From assembly GCA_024138015.1 (NCBI GenBank), contig JAMXBB010000010.1, positions 7,994,776 to 8,058,775 of the forward strand: a stretch of DNA of 64,000 nucleotides. The letters run 5' to 3'. Under the pieces are notes generated by a model, which saw only the letters and a program-made list of their open reading frames with translations, was not told the DNA's origin and made no database searches. Position numbers and translations under genes: made by a program. Below are positions 22,331-34,543 of this stretch, one piece after another; the first letter of the stretch is position 1; the number at the start of each line of letters is the position of its first letter. The DNA comes from Lumnitzera littorea (Eukaryota > Streptophyta > Magnoliopsida > Myrtales > Combretaceae).

Positions 22331-24649
22331 TATATTTGGAATGAAATCATGATTATGGAGTCAATTTCTTTTCCATATTTAGAAGTACGTTGATTTTGGT
22401 TTTAAAGGAAAATTTAATTTAATTAAAATTGTTTATTTAACCTTAAAACTAATTACAATATTAATAATTAATGGTCTGTTTTGACAAGTATTATTATATG
22501 GGCATTCCCTTCAATTCCATTCGATAGGTATTTCTAAACATAAAAAAAAGATTTATCATTTCAGTTCTTATTACATTTTGTTCCATTTATTAATTCCATT
22601 CTAATTAATTTTATTCCAAACTATTACAACATATGTGTGCATGAATGTAAGGACAAAAATATGAAGAACATACACAATGAACACATACACAAGTGGCAGA
22701 TCAACAAAATGTTTAGAGAGTATTAGTAAAAGAATTCATTAAAATTGAAAAAAATGCATGTACATCTGATTTTCCCTTTTTCTTCCCTAGGAACATATTG
22801 AACAATTTTGAGTTGGAAAAAAATAATAAAATAAAATTGACGGTATGATGTAGAAGGAGAACTAGAAAAAGAATTCTATAGGTAGTGACCATCCACTTTT
22901 CTTCGAAGAGAGGACAGGGAATTTCTTTACATCTACTTATCAGATAAAGATTCCTGCGTTTCACTCCAGCCCAGAATCTTCCACCCTAATGTTAATTTCC
23001 ACGAGAAAAATGAAATCAATCATGTTGAAGTAGTTGGGTTCTTTGGAGGCTTAAACGAGACTTGATGCCTTTTTTCCTTTTTTATTGAATTTGGTTCATC
23101 AGACTTGCGTCATATTAGCTCTGATTTTTCTCGAATTACTTCTCCATTGGTTTTTTATTTTTTTTCCCTCTCCCCAAATAACAAAAAAATCTTCCAATCA
23201 TAAAACTGGAAAAACACAACAATATGTAGAGCAAGCTTGATCTTATGTATCTTATCGCAATGCCAGTGGAACACTTAGTAGTATTATTTGACAATAGGTT
23301 TAGTGATCTATGTAGACTCTATATTGGTTTTTTATATATGTCTTTATTTTAAGTAAATAGTCAATGTTTATATCAAATTTGTTATTTTACTAAACTATTT
23401 CTCTCTACAATATAATAAATACACAACCACTTCCTCTTAACTCAGAAAAAAAAAAAAAAAACTCACATAGACACATATTCATAAACACTAATAAAAATAG
23501 TAAACGTGATTAAAGTTGTTGCTATCCTTATTTTCATCTATTTATTATTTTAGGTATTATAAATTTTAATTAATATTATATTATTAATTTATTATCATTT
23601 ATCAAGTAATTGATTTCCCATTAGGTTTTTCTGAAATCCCATAACCCATACCAAAACTTTAATAAGTTTATAGCCATATCCCTAACCCGTCTTAAAACAC
23701 TATCAAATGGTACTCTATAGGGTTTTTAACATGTTAAATAGGTAGGATACCTTGTGATGACGGCCCCAATTACATCTCTAATAAGATTACCTTAATCTTA
23801 CTTATTTAAAGAAAGAAATTGAACTAACCAACCTTTCTATAATAATATTTAGGTTACATTTGTATTTATTTATTGATAATTAAATGATTAAAACAAGGTA
23901 ACTAAACTTTAAAGATTTAAAATTATCAAGTTTTATTTTGATTTTTCTTAATTTAATTTATAATAAGTCTATCCTACTTAATGTAAATTATTTGACATAA
24001 AATTAAAGAAAAATATTTTTTCTCTAAAAAATGTTTAACAAATATTTTTGAAAAAAAATAACTCAAAGTCGGCAACTAGTAAAACCAGTAAAAAAAGAGC
24101 CAATAGTCCATGAATTTTCTAAAAAACAACTTTCAGAAAATTTTTAACCAAAAATTCTAAATTAAGAGGCTAATTTATTAAGACATAATCACCATTAGAA
24201 ATTAGAAAAAAAACTAACTAATGGGTTTTATTTTTTATAATTTTTCTAAAAAATGAAAAAATATAAAAAATATATATGAAAATTATTTTTTATGATTTTT
24301 AATTATGAACTTTCTAGAACAAAAAAAAAAATCATCTCTATAGTTGTTTTAAAAGTACCTAAGTATCCATTAGTTAAAATCAAACTAATATTATTCTATT
24401 TAATTTTGTAAAATTTTAGTATATGAGTTAATTTTATTCTTAAAACAAGCTAGGTTTATGTTTTTCTCCAATTTACCTTTTTAAAGAAAAATCTTAAAGA
24501 AAAATATTTTTTTTTTCCAATTTTGAAAACCCTAAAAGACCTAATTTTGAAAAAAGAAACACCGAATTAAAGATTTTTTATTTTCTAAAAAACCAAATCT
24601 ATGTGACGAAACAGTCTTTTTCTAGAAAAATGCCTGAACTATCCAAAGG
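22331..24649. other. AT-rich gene-free stretch
   Basis: No coding frame or repeat border is supported. An A-run lies at 23447-23461, and the part from 23960 to 24600 is almost pure A/T. Confidence 0.5.
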
Positions 24650-25220
24650 TTTGATTTTTATGAAAGATGCAATTTTAACCTAAATCTTCTAAAATATACA
24701 ACTTTAGTGTAAAATTTGCAAATATTATCTAAAAATGCAAATCATAACAAAAGATATGAATTTTGACAAAAAAGATGTAATTTTTATATGCAAGATGCAC
24801 TTTATACAAAAGATATGAAAATCTTAACAAAAAGATGCAATTTTTTTTTTTAAATGCTAATCTATATGAAAGAGGTGAAAATATCCAATTTTTAATAAAA
24901 AGATGCAATTTTTCTAAACAATGCAATTTCTATAAAAAAGATATGATTCTTTTTTAAAAAAATGAAATGTTAGTGAAAAAATATGCAAACTATTTAAAAT
25001 GCAAAAACTTGGGAAAAAAATGATTTTTTACTAAAAACATGCAATTTATGTTTCATTTGTACAATCTATATTGTACATGTGCAATTTATGCTAAAGATGG
25101 AAATTTACGACAAACATGTGGTTTTAATAAAAATGTGATTTCTCTAAAAACATGCAATTTTATTCTAAATATGCAATTGATCCTAAAAAATGCAAAAAGA
25201 TGTGACTTTTATAATATACA
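24650..25220. repeat. Degenerate GATGCAATTTT array
   Basis: The words GATGCAATTTT, GATGTAATTTTTATATG, GATGCACTTTATAC, AAAGATATGA and ATGCAATTT recur more than fifteen times at irregular steps of roughly 20-40 bp, with A-runs between (for example GATGCAATTTT near 24667, near 24834 and near 24902, and ATGCAATTT near 25040 and 25153). This is a decayed minisatellite. Open frames through it on both strands are artefacts. Confidence 0.7.
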
Positions 25221-25811
25221 TGCAAAAGTAACCAATCAATGGACATAAAGACCTATAAAAAGACCCAAGTTAGTAATACTCCATGAAAAGATTTTAATCA
25301 TGTGAATTTAAACAAAAATACTAGTATGACCTATAAATATTATGTACATACTAAAAGAAATCACAAAAGTACACTAATGAAAAATAATTAACTAACTAAC
25401 AAAATCGTTCTAATTAATACCAAAAGAACCTACTAACAATAAATCAAGTTAGTAAGGATTTTATTTAATTTAATTGTGCAAAAAATAAATAAACAAATAA
25501 ATTAGAGAAAAAAAACCCAGCTACACTATTTAACTAAGTGCTAGTCAGATCTAAAGAAAGCAAGCAAGCGCAGGTCAAGTTGTCTAGCTTCATAAGTCAA
25601 GCTTCTTTTTCCTCCTCTTCTTCTTCTTCAAGCTTTATATGAATACAAGGCCTTTTTCGAAAAATATTACTGAAAAGGACCCTTGAAAATAAATATTTCA
25701 AATGTAGCATGTGCATTCAATGTAAAAAATGCCACAAGTTATGGGAAAAAAAAGGGCGTAGACACTACATGCAACTTCAGTATATCCCAATTATACTAAA
25801 GGGGCATATAA
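25221..25811. other. AT-rich spacer
   Basis: Contains a CTTCTTC tract at 25606-25630 and a 60-codon frame with no motif. Nothing is called. Confidence 0.5.
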
Positions 25812-26756
25812 TACATGTACATTCAGTAGGGGTAAGTGTGATTCGGTTCTATGCGATTCACCCTCTTCTTACCGAACTGAACTTAATATAACGGTTTGGT
25901 TTTTTTTTTTTTTTAAATCGAACTGAATCATATTTTTCAAACTTAATTAAAACCGATTTGAACCACAATTCGAATCATAATTCAAACCGTTTATGTTAAA
26001 CTTTCACTAAACATTTTTATCTCAAATAACATGTTTTCCCTTCTATTAAACTTTCATGTTTTCAATTAAATTTTTCTTATATTTATTATGTGTAATGATA
26101 CTTAGTAAAAAATTACACAAAATCTTAACAAACTCAACTTAATTGAATAAAGATAAGAGCCTCTATTTTAACGAGGAGGGAGAAGTAAAACTATCCATCA
26201 AAAAGCAATACAAAGAAAACAAAAGAGACACACTAAAAATTAAAAAAGAAATTAGAGATATGTAAAAAGCACCAAAGTGAGACCCTTGATTTGAAAATAT
26301 ATAAGCAAATGACAATTTAGAAAAGGAAAATTTATAAATGTGAAATTTCATATGAAACTCACTCAACTTAATCTTAATAATTTATCCAAACATAAAACAA
26401 AGAAGAAAAAGATATAAAAAGTTTAATGAAATCCATAAAGATTAATGAAAATAATTTTTAAAAATAACAAAATAATTGCATGAAATTATTGTTGTTTAAC
26501 TAAATAGTTCAATTTGTTTCAAAACGGTTCGATTCGTTTCAAAACGGTTCGATTCGATTCAAAACGGTTCGATTCGATTCACAAACTGTTTATAGATAAC
26601 CGAACCGAACCGTGACTAAACGATTTGTAAAAAAAAAAAAAAAAATGTTTTTTGGTTCAATTTACAGTTCGATTTGCAATTCGTAGTTTTTTTACTTAGC
26701 CTTAACCTTTAATATATACCTTCATTGTATTTGAAAATACACTGAAGGCACATGTA
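25812..26756. mobile_element. Possible MITE-like element with inverted ends
   Basis: TACATGTACATTCAGT at 25812 and the reverse complement of ACTGAAGGCACATGTA at 26741 agree at 14 of 16 positions. The interior carries matching blocks in opposite sense near each end: ATTCGGTTC, ACGGTTTGG and AAATCGAACTGAA on the left, ACCGAACCGAACC, TTTGGTTCAATTT and GTTCGATTTG on the right. No transposase frame is present. This fits a non-autonomous DNA element, but no target duplication was found, and CGGTTTGG-type sequence is common in plant genomes. Confidence 0.4.
26521..26580. repeat. Perfect 20-bp tandem repeat, three copies
   Basis: AAAACGGTTCGATTCGATTC occurs twice in a row, preceded by one copy with a single change. 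It lies inside the possible MITE. Confidence 0.95.
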
Positions 26757-27569
26757 ACTCATGTGCCTTCTTCTTTACCTACCTACAAATCACATCAAAG
26801 AACCAAGTTAAACCCGAAACACATTATTTCATGTAAATACAAACACAAGTTACAAACAGTCAAGCACCCTCCTCCAATAGACCAACTTCAATTGACAAAA
26901 GACACAAGAATAAGAGTTAACATACATGATAAACATTCATTTCACATAAGAGATTAAGAAAGTCGAAAATCACACAACATATTTTAAGATCAAAAGCTTA
27001 CAACACATATTAACATCTGATAAAAGCTGAACTTATATTCTTTCAAAAGTATTTGTATAGAATAGTTCTTTGTTTATATCTATACAAACAGTATCAATAA
27101 TTCACATGTCTATCCAATCTTTCCTACTACACATGTAGGATTTGACGACCCAAGATAGCATGGAACACCTCAAGCGCTCTGGAGACTATGAAGGCTCTGT
27201 CGATATGTCATCCAAATCATGGGGAGATACTAGATCGATAAAAGGAGCCAACTCTACCTGAGTGATGCCCTTGCCTATCCAAGACTACGAGTAACTTGAA
27301 CACCGCTTCTAAGGAGCTGATGGAGTGAGGAGTTCCATTTGATGATGGAACTTAGGAGTCATATAAGAGTTGGATTCACCCCTAAGCTAGAAGCAACTAC
27401 AGAATCAAGACCTATATTGTACCCGTAGCCGATGTTGCCTAGGTCTATAGAATAGCACCCTTATGATAGTACATACTAATTGTAGCCACCATGACCATAC
27501 CTTGGTCGAGCGATGGCTTCCCAAACTTTAGCTCTACCTCTAGGTAGTGGCCAAAGAAGTAGAATAACC
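26757..27569. other. Host sequence left of the solo LTR
   Basis: Less AT-rich than most of the window from 27130. It appears continuous with 30452-31000 on the other side of the solo LTR. The minus strand has open stretches but no recognised family. AAGGCACATG and CATGTGCCTT at 26746-26770 form a short palindrome beside the MITE end. Confidence 0.4.
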
Positions 27570-28166
27570 TCGACTGTAAGCCCCAAAGCCAAGCCAAGTA
27601 ACCGTAGGATTGAACTTAAAACCCAAGGTTTAGGGCGATCGGTTAAAGAATCCGATCAAACCCAAATTATAAACTATTGAGAGAAATATTAGTAAAAATG
27701 ACCCCATCAACTTAAATTTAAGAAAAAAAGTAATAAAATAGAAGACTATAAAATTTACAAATTTTAAGCATAATAATTGCTAATTACCAAAAAGGCGAAA
27801 AGTGTAAGTTAATAACTAATAAATTACTAGAAATAGATTATGTGTAGACTAAAAATTTTAGAATGACCAAAATAATAATTAGGAATGTTCACGTGTACTC
27901 CACATGTATTTACGTGTAGATAAAAATACACAAAATTACCTAAATTGGTTAAAAACTAAGCAAATAATTAAAGAAAATTATAAAATAATTATGAAAAAAT
28001 CAGAAAAAATTCAGAAGAGTGTAGAATGATGTAAACTTGGTTGTGGCAAGTCAGAATCTAAAAAAGAAAAATTAACCAATTAGAATTAGGCAACACAAAA
28101 ACCAAAATTTAAGGGATAAAGTAATTGTCTTATTTAATTTAATGCACGATAATTACACTAGAGCCC

Positions 28167-28175
28167 TATAAATAG
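28167..28175 (+). promoter_or_regulatory. TATA box of LTR promoter
   Basis: TATAAATAG in a plausible position within the LTR, about 600 bp from its start, followed by an AG-rich leader. This is inference from motif and place. Confidence 0.5.
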
Positions 28176-28335
28176 CAGGAAAAATCCAGGAACTCATTTG
28201 GACAGTTAGAAATCAGAGAAAATTAGGGAGAGGCAAAAATTGAGAGAAAAATTTGAGTTAAAAAAAAATAAGAAAAACTGTGCAGTTAGGGCCTCTAAAG
28301 GGAACCCCCACCAGACGAGCAGCTGGAAGTGGATG

Positions 28336-28360
28336 GCCACCACCACCACATGGTGGTGGC
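28336..28360. other. GC-rich hairpin in LTR
   Basis: GCCACCACCA and TGGTGGTGGC form a perfect 10-bp inverted repeat with a 5-base loop. It lies in the GC-rich block downstream of the LTR TATA box. Confidence 0.8.
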
Positions 28361-30451
28361 AGCACCTAGGCTGGCCGATAAGGCCACGGTGGCCGGGAGC
28401 AGACGGCGACCGGCGGTGGCTAAAGCCACCCAGATTGGTAAGTCCGATTCTTGTGTAATTTTGTAAAAATAGTAAATAGTTTTAAAAAATTATGAAACTT
28501 GTTATTATGAGATTTTATTGTGTGTAGATTTAAAGAAAAATAGTGATTTGGTTTAATCACATCTGAAAATATAGGATCCTTAAGAAATTGTGCAAAACTG
28601 AATATAATTAAACCGGAAAATAAATAGGCTTAGGAGTATAGTTTGGAGCTCAAATTTTTTTTTTTTGTAGGATGCTCATATGATGTAGAACAGTGCTATG
28701 AAGCCATTTTTTTTAAATTAATTTTCAAAATTTTTAGGTTAATTTTTAGCCCTAAAATGATGAGAAAATTGTGTAATTTTAGGTTAATTAGGTGATTAGG
28801 ATGTTAATTACTGATTTAGATATTAATTAGATGTTTAGGGATGTTAATCTCTGAAGTGGAATCCTAATCCTAGCATTTGGAGTATTAAGTATGATTAATT
28901 AGGGAAATTAGGTAAGTAATGTAAGAAATTAGTAATAAGTGAAATTTTAAATTAATAAATCTAAAAAATTAGAGTTATTTAGGTAATATTATAATAGAAA
29001 TCAGAAAAATAATAAATCTAAAATAACATTTAATTTTAAGTAAATATCTCAAAATGTAAAATTTTCACACATCGGGAATAAATCCGATACCTCAATTAGG
29101 GTTAGCGTGCACCGAATAGCTCAGAATACTAAATTAAGACCCAATAAGATATTTGAATACTCGAGCTTAATGTGATTAATTTCACATTAGGATTCGAGCA
29201 TGTTTAGGACTTAGAAATCGAACTAAAACCTAATTTAGAAATCGATGCGGAACCCGAACCCGAACCTAATCCTAAACCTAGAATAATTGTAAAAGACCTA
29301 AGACCTAGATAATTAGGTATCTTAAACCCTAAATAAAACATAACAATAAGCATTATAGAATAAAATGAACCTATAATAATTATACGAAAAACTGAAACCA
29401 CGTTTGTGTTATAGGGATGATCGGCAATGGCCTGAGTAAATCGGACCTTGAGTGAGTGAGCAAGGAGTCGAGGTAAGTTGGGATTAATACGATGCTGTAT
29501 TTTGGAGGCTTAAGATTGTGCTTGGTTGTGCTTGTTAGATAGTTGAATGTGTGCATATGCTTGATTATGAGTGATACTATGATTCTGTTTGTTGCTATAG
29601 CATGTATTGTATGATTTGTATGAAATGATTGATCACCCTAAACTGGACTTAATCTAATATACGACCAGTGATCATAATCGGACATGCATGGCAACCCGTT
29701 AAGGGAACTTAGGACTCTCCGGCCAAATACCGACCCCTTCGGAAGGGATAGCACAGGATTACAAAATGGTCCCTTCTTCATCCTCAGTCGAACTAAGTGA
29801 CAGGAGAGGAGGTCGCGGCGAGGATGAAGACAGTAGTTCGAAGGTAGTTGCAGGAGGACCAAGGTCTCCATTACACAAGCCTGGGTTTGGTCGTGAGCTG
29901 TTGCATTAACGGCAACTCCTCAACCCGGATTAGAGCGGGCGTAATTTCTCTAATCTCACGACGGGCCGGACAACGTCGTACGATGGCATTTGCTTGCACA
30001 TGCATTGCACCTAATAAGTGATTGAAAACCTTGTTGTGTGTATGGTATAGTTTTAAGTCCTCCGTCCTAACTTACTGAGCTGTGGTTGCTCACATCCCTA
30101 TAGACGTCGTGCAGGTGCTGGCTAAGAAGCGGCAACAACTACTCTGAAGCTAGCAACTGCTGAATCCTGGGGAGTGAGGAAAAACATTGGAGAATCAACA
30201 CATATATTATTACTTTTTATTTCTGATTAACGTAATAATTGAATTATAGTGATTATAACATATATATAATTCCTCACTTTTATAGGTAAATAATTTATTT
30301 AAATTACAAACTGTTTACTTCAAAGCGGGTTAGTCGTTGACGCCTTGTGTAGATCAGGTCTAAGATAGCGGTTGTAAGGCCAACTTCTATCTTAGGATGG
30401 TTTACACGGCGGGGCTGTTATGACTCTGCCGCTTCAAGGCGTGACATCGAT

Positions 30452-31330
30452 TGTTAATACTCCCTAATCCCTGTCATGTTCCCCATGGTGTTGCTATTGC
30501 TCCTCCTCATGCTATGGGTAGAGTATGAGGCTGTTGGACTTCTCAACAAACTATAGCTCTCCATCTACAATAGTAAGTACAGATGGATAGTCTCTTACCA
30601 ACCGTACTTCCCAAAGCAAGTCCACCTGAAATAAACAAATATAAAGATGTCAGTATACATAACATAAGATATGCATGCATAAAGAATACAATTCACGAGA
30701 AGACAAGCACTTACCAGATGGCTATGATAGCTCTTTAGTATGTGATATAACCATGAGTAATCTATTGGTACCAAGGCCAATAGCTAGGGTCAACTCTATT
30801 AGGACCTTGGATCTGTACAACGTATATATGTGTACCGGCCCATAGCCAAATATAGTGGTCGTGGACATGGATCCAGTCTACATTAGTCCTACCATAGAAA
30901 TCGATCTAGGTGGAAGCAATCACTAGTGTCCATATCCTGCAATGGGAACTAATACCCACCAAATTATCAAATGACATAATCAAGGAAACATCACTCAACA
31001 ATGTAGAAATAAACAAATGGGACCCGCCTCAACTAGTCCATGCTTTCTTCTACTATTTTACCATGTCAACAAGTAAATCCTAACCCTATACTCTAACCCC
31101 AAAATAAAAATGCCCTCACCTCAACCTAAAAACAAAAAAAAAAAGAAAGAAAGAAAGAAAAAGATGCTATTAAATGCAAATTTAGTGCATTTACCATTTG
31201 TCAAGTTTTGTAGATCATAATATATAGTAAAATTTAAAAATTTTCTACAAAACTTATCCAATCAAATCCATGTGTAACATGTAAAACAAAACAAATAAAT
31301 AAAATTATAAGAAAAATACATTCTTCTTAT
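30452..31330. other. Host sequence right of the solo LTR
   Basis: Read on the minus strand there are open stretches, among them WAGTHIYVVQIQGPNRVD and YWPWYQ near 30770-30850, which could be a decayed transposon-encoded protein. The family was not identified. It seems to be one unit with 27130-27569, split by the solo LTR. Confidence 0.3.
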
Positions 31331-34300
31331 AATGAAAAGCCTTCTCTTGAGGAAGAGTTCAAGTATAGTCTGAAAATTGCTTATCTCTTGTAAAACTTGT
31401 TCACTACAAGAACTTTAATTGTCATCTGTCTAGCAGTATCTACACATACGATAATAGGAATTATTTCTAAACCTTATACGGCTAGGTAACTTGAATTAGA
31501 AATGATCAATAATTGGATAAAAATAGTCTCAAAATTTTATTGTCATGTATAAAAGCAATGTAGTCCTTTTCTAACCCTTATAACCACCCCTTTCTTTGGT
31601 AACCATGTGGGGTTTTTCAATACCCCTGACCTTAATGTTGGGCTCCCTTATAGAGCTTTATGATTTTAAAGATTCTTTTCTTAAGGAAAAGGGTGACTCA
31701 TGATTAATTTAGTCAAAGAGGACTTTCTTGGTAACTTTCAATGTAGATTTTGCTCTTGATTATAGTCCCAAAATTATAGTCTATTTTGTAGGTGATACGC
31801 CTTGATCAATCCATTAAGTCTTTTTCGATTCAACTTTATGAATTTAGGCTTTTGGTCCAAGAGTTTCAAAAAGAATTAATGAAGAGGCCTATTTTAAATA
31901 TTTTTATTTATCCTAAGTGTACAAGTCAAGAGCCTTTAGGAAAAATTAGAAGTATGTTTGCCTCAGTTTCAAAATCAATTTTTATTAAAAATAAATTATC
32001 CTTTTAGATCAGAAGAGTTTTTATTAGGTAAGGGTGGTATTGTAGGTGGAAAAGCCTCATGTTTGTGTAAATGGCTTTGAGTTTTATGACTTGAGATGGA
32101 TATTTAGGGCTTATGTTTTTGGTATTAGGCATGAGATTTAGGGCCTTTTACCTTTTTTGGCCTTCTTTGGTTAGGGCTACTTGGGTTTTGCTTCTAGCCT
32201 CTTGATTTGACTTTGCTGTCTTTATTGGGAGGTGATATATATTTTAGGGCTTTCGTCTTACACATGGGACCAACTTTCCGACCTTCCTTTTTCTCTTTTT
32301 TTCTTCTTCTTCTTCTTCTTTTTATTTTTAATTGCTACCCCACTCTTTCCAAATTTATTACGTTGCCCTATTTCCCTTTGGCCCAAAAAAGTAATTATCT
32401 CCATTACCGAGTTTTTGTCTTTTCAAGATTCAAAACCCTAAGTCTATGCATTCCAAGCGCATAGGCTTGAGTGAGGTGTATGTAGGCTTGAGGTGTTTGA
32501 AAAAGAGTTGGTCTCTTCTTCATTTCAGTGAAAGATAACTTATTAAAAATAAAATTCGCCTTTGAATTAACATTACTAAGGCAAACATAAATCGATTTTA
32601 TCCTTCTCTTCTAATTAATGACCCTAACCTCCAAATTACCCCATTGTAGGATGGTTCTTCACGGAGTTAAAATTTGAAAATTCCCTTAATTGGTCCAATA
32701 GGGTTAATAAAGGGTAATCAAGTTTGGGATTTGAATATGATTGCCTAATTTCATTTTAATCTACGTATTATATTCAAAGTGGATCTCTTTTAAGGAATGA
32801 GTCCAAAGTATCCTAACCATTAAGTTGCTTAACTCTCAAAATGTTTTAGGGGTTAGTATATAGGATATTATTTGCCTTTTCCATTCTAAACCTTTTTCTT
32901 TAAAAGTGAGTTACCGATTCTTTAAGGATGAGTTTATTTTTTATTCAGCCTACAATATAGATTGACTTTACCCCCTAGTTTCTCAAAACATGCCATAGTA
33001 TTTGACTTTGTGTTTTGGCTTGGCTCATGATTGGACTTAGCTTTTTAAATAGACCAGGGGTTTTGGCTTAGCTTGGTTATCTTTATGAGCTAAGGATTGT
33101 GTTTAGGTTAACTGCCTTGATGGGCCATAATTTATGTTCGGATCAGCTACTTTAATGGGTTAAGTGGTTTGTGTTTAGGTTAGTTGCTTGAATGGGCCTA
33201 AGGTTGGTGTTTGAATTAAATGGGCCAAGGGGCTCATGTTGGCTTCCTTAATAGGTTGAAGGGCCTTGTGTAGGTTGAAAGCTAAGTGTTTAGGCTGGCT
33301 ACTTGAGCCTATAAGGATTTATAGCCATCAACAACTTTTCTTTTCATTTTCATTTTTTTCAATTTTTGTTTCTTTTTCCTTTTTCTCTTTTCTATTTTTT
33401 TATAGAAATTGAGAAAATAATTTACAAAAAAGAATGTAAATTTTAAGGTTCTATTTACAAGTTTATGAGATTTTACATTACCCTGAATGAGAAGGAATAG
33501 TGATTAGATAAATGCCTATTGAAAGACTATTTACAAAGAAGGGAATGCTAAAGAATAAAGAATAATGAACTAAAGAGAAATTTTATTATTGTAAAAGATC
33601 ATAATATAGAAAACAAAGGTAGAGAACCTATCATTTATTCTAGAACTTGATATTTATTTTAAGCTCTCTAGATATGAATTAGAAAAAACCATAAATTAAG
33701 TCTCGCAAACGAGCCTTAAGTTCCTCTATCATTTCATAGCTTTCCCCAATGCCCTGTCCTAGAAGAGCCCTTAAGGCTCGATTATGAGCTTTAGAGCACT
33801 AAAGTTTTTCCTTCAAGTAAGCAATCTCATCTTTCAGTAGCTACTCGCAAATCCTAGAGATGTCCAGTAGCCTATCAATTCTTTGATTATTTGCTTAGTT
33901 ATTTACCATTCTAAATCTACACATTTTATAGACAAGAATCGATCATTAATGCAACAAAAGAAAGCACATGAAAATATGCAGATGTTAGGATCGTTTGGGT
34001 TAATACATTATTCCTTAGGTAACAACCCTGTTGTTATTTTCAAAAACTTGATTGCATTAAAACCCTTGAATAATTAGTAAGGTTGCAATTCCTAAGAGTA
34101 ATGTATTGACTTAAGTTTGAAGGGAAGTATATACAATTAGGGTGGGTTCTAAAAGGTCCTTAAGCTTTGTGACCTCATTTGTTTTTAAAAAACACTTTCA
34201 TTGGATACATCAAACTTAAGTGGGGTAGCCTAATTAACCCCGAGCGGTGGTTACATCACTATACCCAGAACCTACATAATGGCCCCCCTCCTAGAGTTCT

Positions 34301-34530
34301 AAGACAGCCTAGTCTGACTGTATCTACCTTACACCCTCGATGCAACAAATGAGACCCTTACCCCCTACCACCACCCACCCTCCTCATGTCCCAATGCATA
34401 AATATGGCAATTGAAGCAAAGTATATACACGAAATTAATAACAAATAAATAAATAAATAACATAGGTATTTTAAGAGGTAATTTTAATTTCGGAAAGTAT
34501 TTTAAGTGGTTAGCCCTCTTGACATTCATA
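31331..34530 (-). mobile_element. Internal region of Ogre/Tat-like element (minus)
   Basis: Downstream, on the minus strand, of the LTR and PBS at 34531-37099. Apart from the coiled-coil remnant at 33680-33890 no domain was recognised; protease, RT and integrase were not seen. A degenerate repeat lies at 33050-33310, with TTTAGGTTAGTTGC, GGCCTAAGG and ATGGGCCA words about every 45 bp. The left limit is arbitrary. Short + strand frames such as 32207-32464 are from T-rich sequence. Confidence 0.4.
33680..33890 (-). pseudogene. Coiled-coil gag-like remnant
   Basis: The minus-strand frame reads QRIDRLLDISRICE, a stop, LLKDEIAYLKEKL, a stop, then CSKAHNRALRALLGQGIG and ESYEMIEELKARLRDL. The heptad pattern and composition (E, L, K, R) indicate a coiled coil like that before or within gag-type proteins of Tat/Ogre elements. 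Two TAG stops break it, with no frameshift. The family link rests mainly on context. Confidence 0.35.
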
Positions 34531-34543
34531 GTGGAATCGCCAA
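34531..34543 (-). other. PBS-like site, TTGGCGATTCCAC
   Basis: On the minus strand TTGGCGATTCCAC follows the LTR end. It is close to the TGGCGACTCCACTGG word typical just inside the 5' LTR of Ogre/Tat-type plant elements. It fixes the orientation of this element as minus. Confidence 0.55.

Larger units (their letters stand above)
27575..30446 (+). mobile_element. Solo LTR, Gypsy type, 2.87 kb
   Basis: It starts TGTAAGCCCC and ends GGCGTGACA, with TG...CA termini. The flanks read TCGAC at 27570-27574 and TCGAT at 30447-30451, a target duplication with one change. No PBS, internal domain or second LTR lies beside it, so it is a solo LTR left by recombination. Inside are TATAAATAG at 28167, a GC-rich block at 28300-28450 and a leader-end region near 30068-30120 with ACTTACTGAGCTGTGGTTGC, a block type shared with the other LTRs here. 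Sense is + by the position of the TATA box and leader. The short frames at 28240 and 29638 are LTR sequence. Confidence 0.8.

Noticed and set aside
30068..30120. Possible separate gene exon with a CTTACTGAGC...CAGGTGCTGG block
   Set aside because: The same block type recurs in the other LTRs of the window, so it is LTR leader sequence.
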